A stretch of DNA of 6,529 bases from Candidatus Zipacnadia bacterium (lineage in GTDB: Bacteria > Armatimonadota > Zipacnadia > Zipacnadales > Zipacnadaceae). Below the pieces are notes generated by a model that made no database searches, was not told the origin of the DNA, and saw only the letters and a program-made list of their open reading frames with translations. Every line of letters starts with the position of its first letter. The first letter of the stretch is position 1. The stretch covers positions 1 to 6,529 of the forward strand of contig JALGTI010000188.1 of assembly GCA_029821455.1 (NCBI GenBank). Direction: 5' to 3'. Position numbers and translations under genes: made by a program. Of this stretch, positions 5,172 to 6,529 are shown one piece after another.

Positions 5172-5798
5172 TCAGCAGTTGCACTGATAGGCGGTGGCCA
5201 CCAGTCCGGCGACAGCAGTCGGAATACTGGTGATTCTCGCCAGGCCCGCTGCCGGGCCATCACGTGACACATCATCGGCGTGGTGCAACAAGATTATCTG
5301 TCCATTAGGCTCACAAATACTGCGGCAGATTGCCGCTGCACAGTTAGGTGGAGCGACAGCCCTCGCTAGTACGACTTTGAACTTACCCCCAACCGCAGCG
5401 GCATCATCGGGCAGATCGGCTTGTACGACGCAACAATTATCAGCACTGATACGGTGGGTGAGCATATCAATGAACACTGTCGAGCGCTTCCGGCGGTCAA
5501 ACAGCGTAACGTGGGCCTTTGGCAACAGAATGGCCAATGCGAGCCCGAGCGCTCCCGCTCCTGCACCGACCTCGGCCCATGAGTGGCTATGTGGTGGCGC
5601 CAGGCGCAAAACGGATGTGATGGGAGAAATGGCCTGGGCAAGCACTTGGGTTTCGGTATCATATTTGGACAGCCCTAGCACCGGCGCTCGGTCGGCTTGC
5701 AGGGCGGCAAGCTCTGCCAGGCGCGCCTCTTGCTCAGGGCTGACGCTCAGGCCTTGTTGCGTGATGTCCGCAATCATAGTGGCTAGTACTTCGCCCAT
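5172..5798 (-). CDS. rsmG: RsmG-like 16S rRNA methyltransferase, divergent
   Basis: RsmG (GidB) makes m7G527 in 16S rRNA using S-adenosylmethionine. About 208 residues, the family's usual size. The N-terminal helix LSVSPEQEARLAEL fits the family. The SAM motif is EVGAGAGALGLALAI (76-90), where D-GSGAGFPG-PLAI is usual, followed by VTLFDRRKRSTVF (97-109) and VVLARAVAPP (143-152), matching the SRAVAPL motif. Departures: the N-terminal NLT and RHI-DSL motifs are replaced (GLSKYD, AQAISPITS), Phe-Pro is lost from the SAM loop, and the usual late Lys-Gly is His-His. Position next to mnmG remains and parAB supports the identity. The start is uncertain: ATG 5798 is given, with GTG 5810 and ATG 5777 as alternatives; none has a good ribosome site. 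Activity may be altered or reduced. Confidence 0.8.
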   Translation of the reverse strand: MGEVLATMIADITQQGLSVSPEQEARLAELAALQADRAPVLGLSKYDTETQVLAQAISPITSVLRLAPPHSHSWAEVGAGAGALGLALAILLPKAHVTLFDRRKRSTVFIDMLTHRISADNCCVVQADLPDDAAAVGGKFKVVLARAVAPPNCAAAICRSICEPNGQIILLHHADDVSRDGPAAGLARITSIPTAVAGLVATAYQCNC

Positions 5799-5816
5799 GG
5801 TGCCAAGCACCGACTG

Positions 5817-5832
5817 TGTTTCACGTGAAACA
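5817..5832. other. parS: parS centromere site 1
   Basis: Perfect 16-bp palindrome TGTTTCACGTGAAACA, identical to the parS consensus bound by chromosomal ParB/Spo0J. It lies just upstream of the rsmG start, about 1.5 kb from parB, whose product should bind it. On the - strand in the rsmG frame it reads VSRET, a sequence often seen at RsmG N-termini. Confidence 0.97.
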
Positions 5833-5867
5833 TTCTGCTTCTTTATGTTCGAGACCTTCTTTTGTGT

Positions 5868-6529
5868 TTAGAATGTTTCACGTGAAACACAACCAGCTAG
5901 CGCTCGCTCGACTGCACCCTGCCAAGTTGCCAGATCTGCAGCATTCATTCCAGAAAGCGCGCCCCTGCATAAGTACTCGCGGATTCCTGGTAACGGGCCT
6001 TGCCGCTTTCGCCAACAAAGGATATTCATCTAGGGCACAAAACCATCGGGCAGCCGCAGCTATTGCTCTATTTGCGACAGATGGACTTCGAGCCCGCTCG
6101 GCTCGCCCGGCACACGAGCTGTCCGGCCGATATGCACCACGCCATTCAGGCACGTACAGCGGCTGGTGACTACGCTTCCTGCGCTGTAGGCCAGCCCGTT
6201 AAGTGGGGCTAGCCCCCAACCTTGGCCATCGCAGGCCAGGAACTCGGCAAGGATCTCTTGGCTGTGCGTCAAGTTTGGCTGCTCTTGCAGGGTCTGCTCC
6301 TTTCCTGGAATTGAGTAGACGTATACACATGAACACCTTGTCAATATTGTGGGCCGTCTCCACGCCATGCGCATCAGTCTCACGGATCAAATGGGCTTTC
6401 CCTGGGCCGCCCATGCTGCAATTACACGGCATCAAGGCCGTAGCGTCGCGGTTGATAGTAATCAGCAGCATATTAGCGCCCCGCCTTGCCAAGGCAACGA
6501 GTGCCTGGCAGTCCCTGTGTCCAGGGCGA
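5868..6529 (-). pseudogene. mnmG: mnmG (gidA) remnant: frameshifted, internally deleted, 5' end outside window
   Basis: Intact MnmG is a roughly 620-residue FAD enzyme that, with MnmE, modifies U34 of several tRNAs. Three stretches match it in order. 6529 to about 6300 gives GHRDCQALVALARRGA, ITINRDATALMPCN, GGPGKAHLIRETDAHG and LLNSRKG, like the MnmG N-terminus. About 6305-6063, in another frame, gives LQEQPNL and CLNGVVHIG with PGEP, like the following MnmG segment. 6059-5868 gives LRLPDGF and ALSGMNAADLATWQGAVER, like the C-terminal RIPEDFDY and SRISGVNPADI regions. Defects: the FAD motif GAGHAG is RPGHRD; there is a frameshift with about 20 codons lost near 6300; stops lie at 6062-6060 and 6032-6030; and the central roughly 380 residues are absent at about 6070. 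The frame ends at TAA 5870-5868. mnmG upstream of rsmG is the ancestral order. Confidence 0.87.
5874..5889. other. parS: parS centromere site 2
   Basis: Second perfect copy of TGTTTCACGTGAAACA, centred 57 bp from site 1. It overlaps the very 3' end of the mnmG remnant, where the - strand frame reads VSRET just before the TAA stop. Flanking bases differ from those of site 1, so there is no sign of a recent larger duplication. Confidence 0.97.

Noticed and set aside
5878..6153. 91-codon - strand open frame in the right end
   Set aside because: It is in a different frame from the surviving MnmG C-terminal signal (LRLPDGF ... SGMNAADL) and shows no motif of its own.
5816..6169. + strand open frame beginning MFHVKHSA and containing MFHVKH twice
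   Set aside because: The repeated peptide is just the translation of the two parS palindromes. The rest runs antisense to the mnmG remnant and has no family resemblance or ribosome site.

Overview
The window looks like a chromosomal segment of a moderately GC-rich, double-membraned (diderm) bacterium. A TonB-dependent receptor with its ExbB-ExbD-TonB motor implies an outer membrane. A parA-parB pair with two perfect parS sites beside rsmG and an mnmG remnant is the classic gene order near a chromosomal replication origin. The phylum cannot be fixed from this sequence. No recognisable gene lies on the + strand; everything below reads on the - strand, right to left.

Right end (about 5868-6529): a decayed, internally deleted mnmG (gidA). 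Recognisable N-terminal and C-terminal MnmG pieces survive, but a frameshift, two in-frame stops, a lost FAD-binding glycine motif and a missing central section make it non-functional. Two identical 16-bp parS palindromes (5817-5832 and 5874-5889) flank the end of this remnant and the start of rsmG. Then come a divergent rsmG-like methyltransferase gene, parA (probably with a TTG start) and parB, overlapping parA by 8 bp. ParA, ParB and parS together form a complete origin-segregation module.

Centre and left (1-3466): a vitamin B12 uptake operon. A good sigma70-type promoter (3330-3358) drives a cobalamin riboswitch (about 3121-3312) followed by an intrinsic terminator (3074-3100), then exbB, exbD and tonB, joined by 4-bp ATGA overlaps. 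Only 9 nt after the tonB stop codon a second cobalamin riboswitch begins (about 752-938), again followed by a terminator (697-726). Next is btuB, the outer-membrane receptor gene, which runs off the left edge. The receptor and its energising motor are thus each guarded by a B12-sensing RNA, and the receptor may be guarded twice if it is transcribed through from the upstream promoter.

The main points of interest are the serial riboswitches, and a readable switching mechanism in which the terminator arm copies the aptamer loop sequence and competes for the same partner loop. The others are the degraded mnmG at its ancestral site and the perfect parS pair. I found no wholly unknown multi-gene system.
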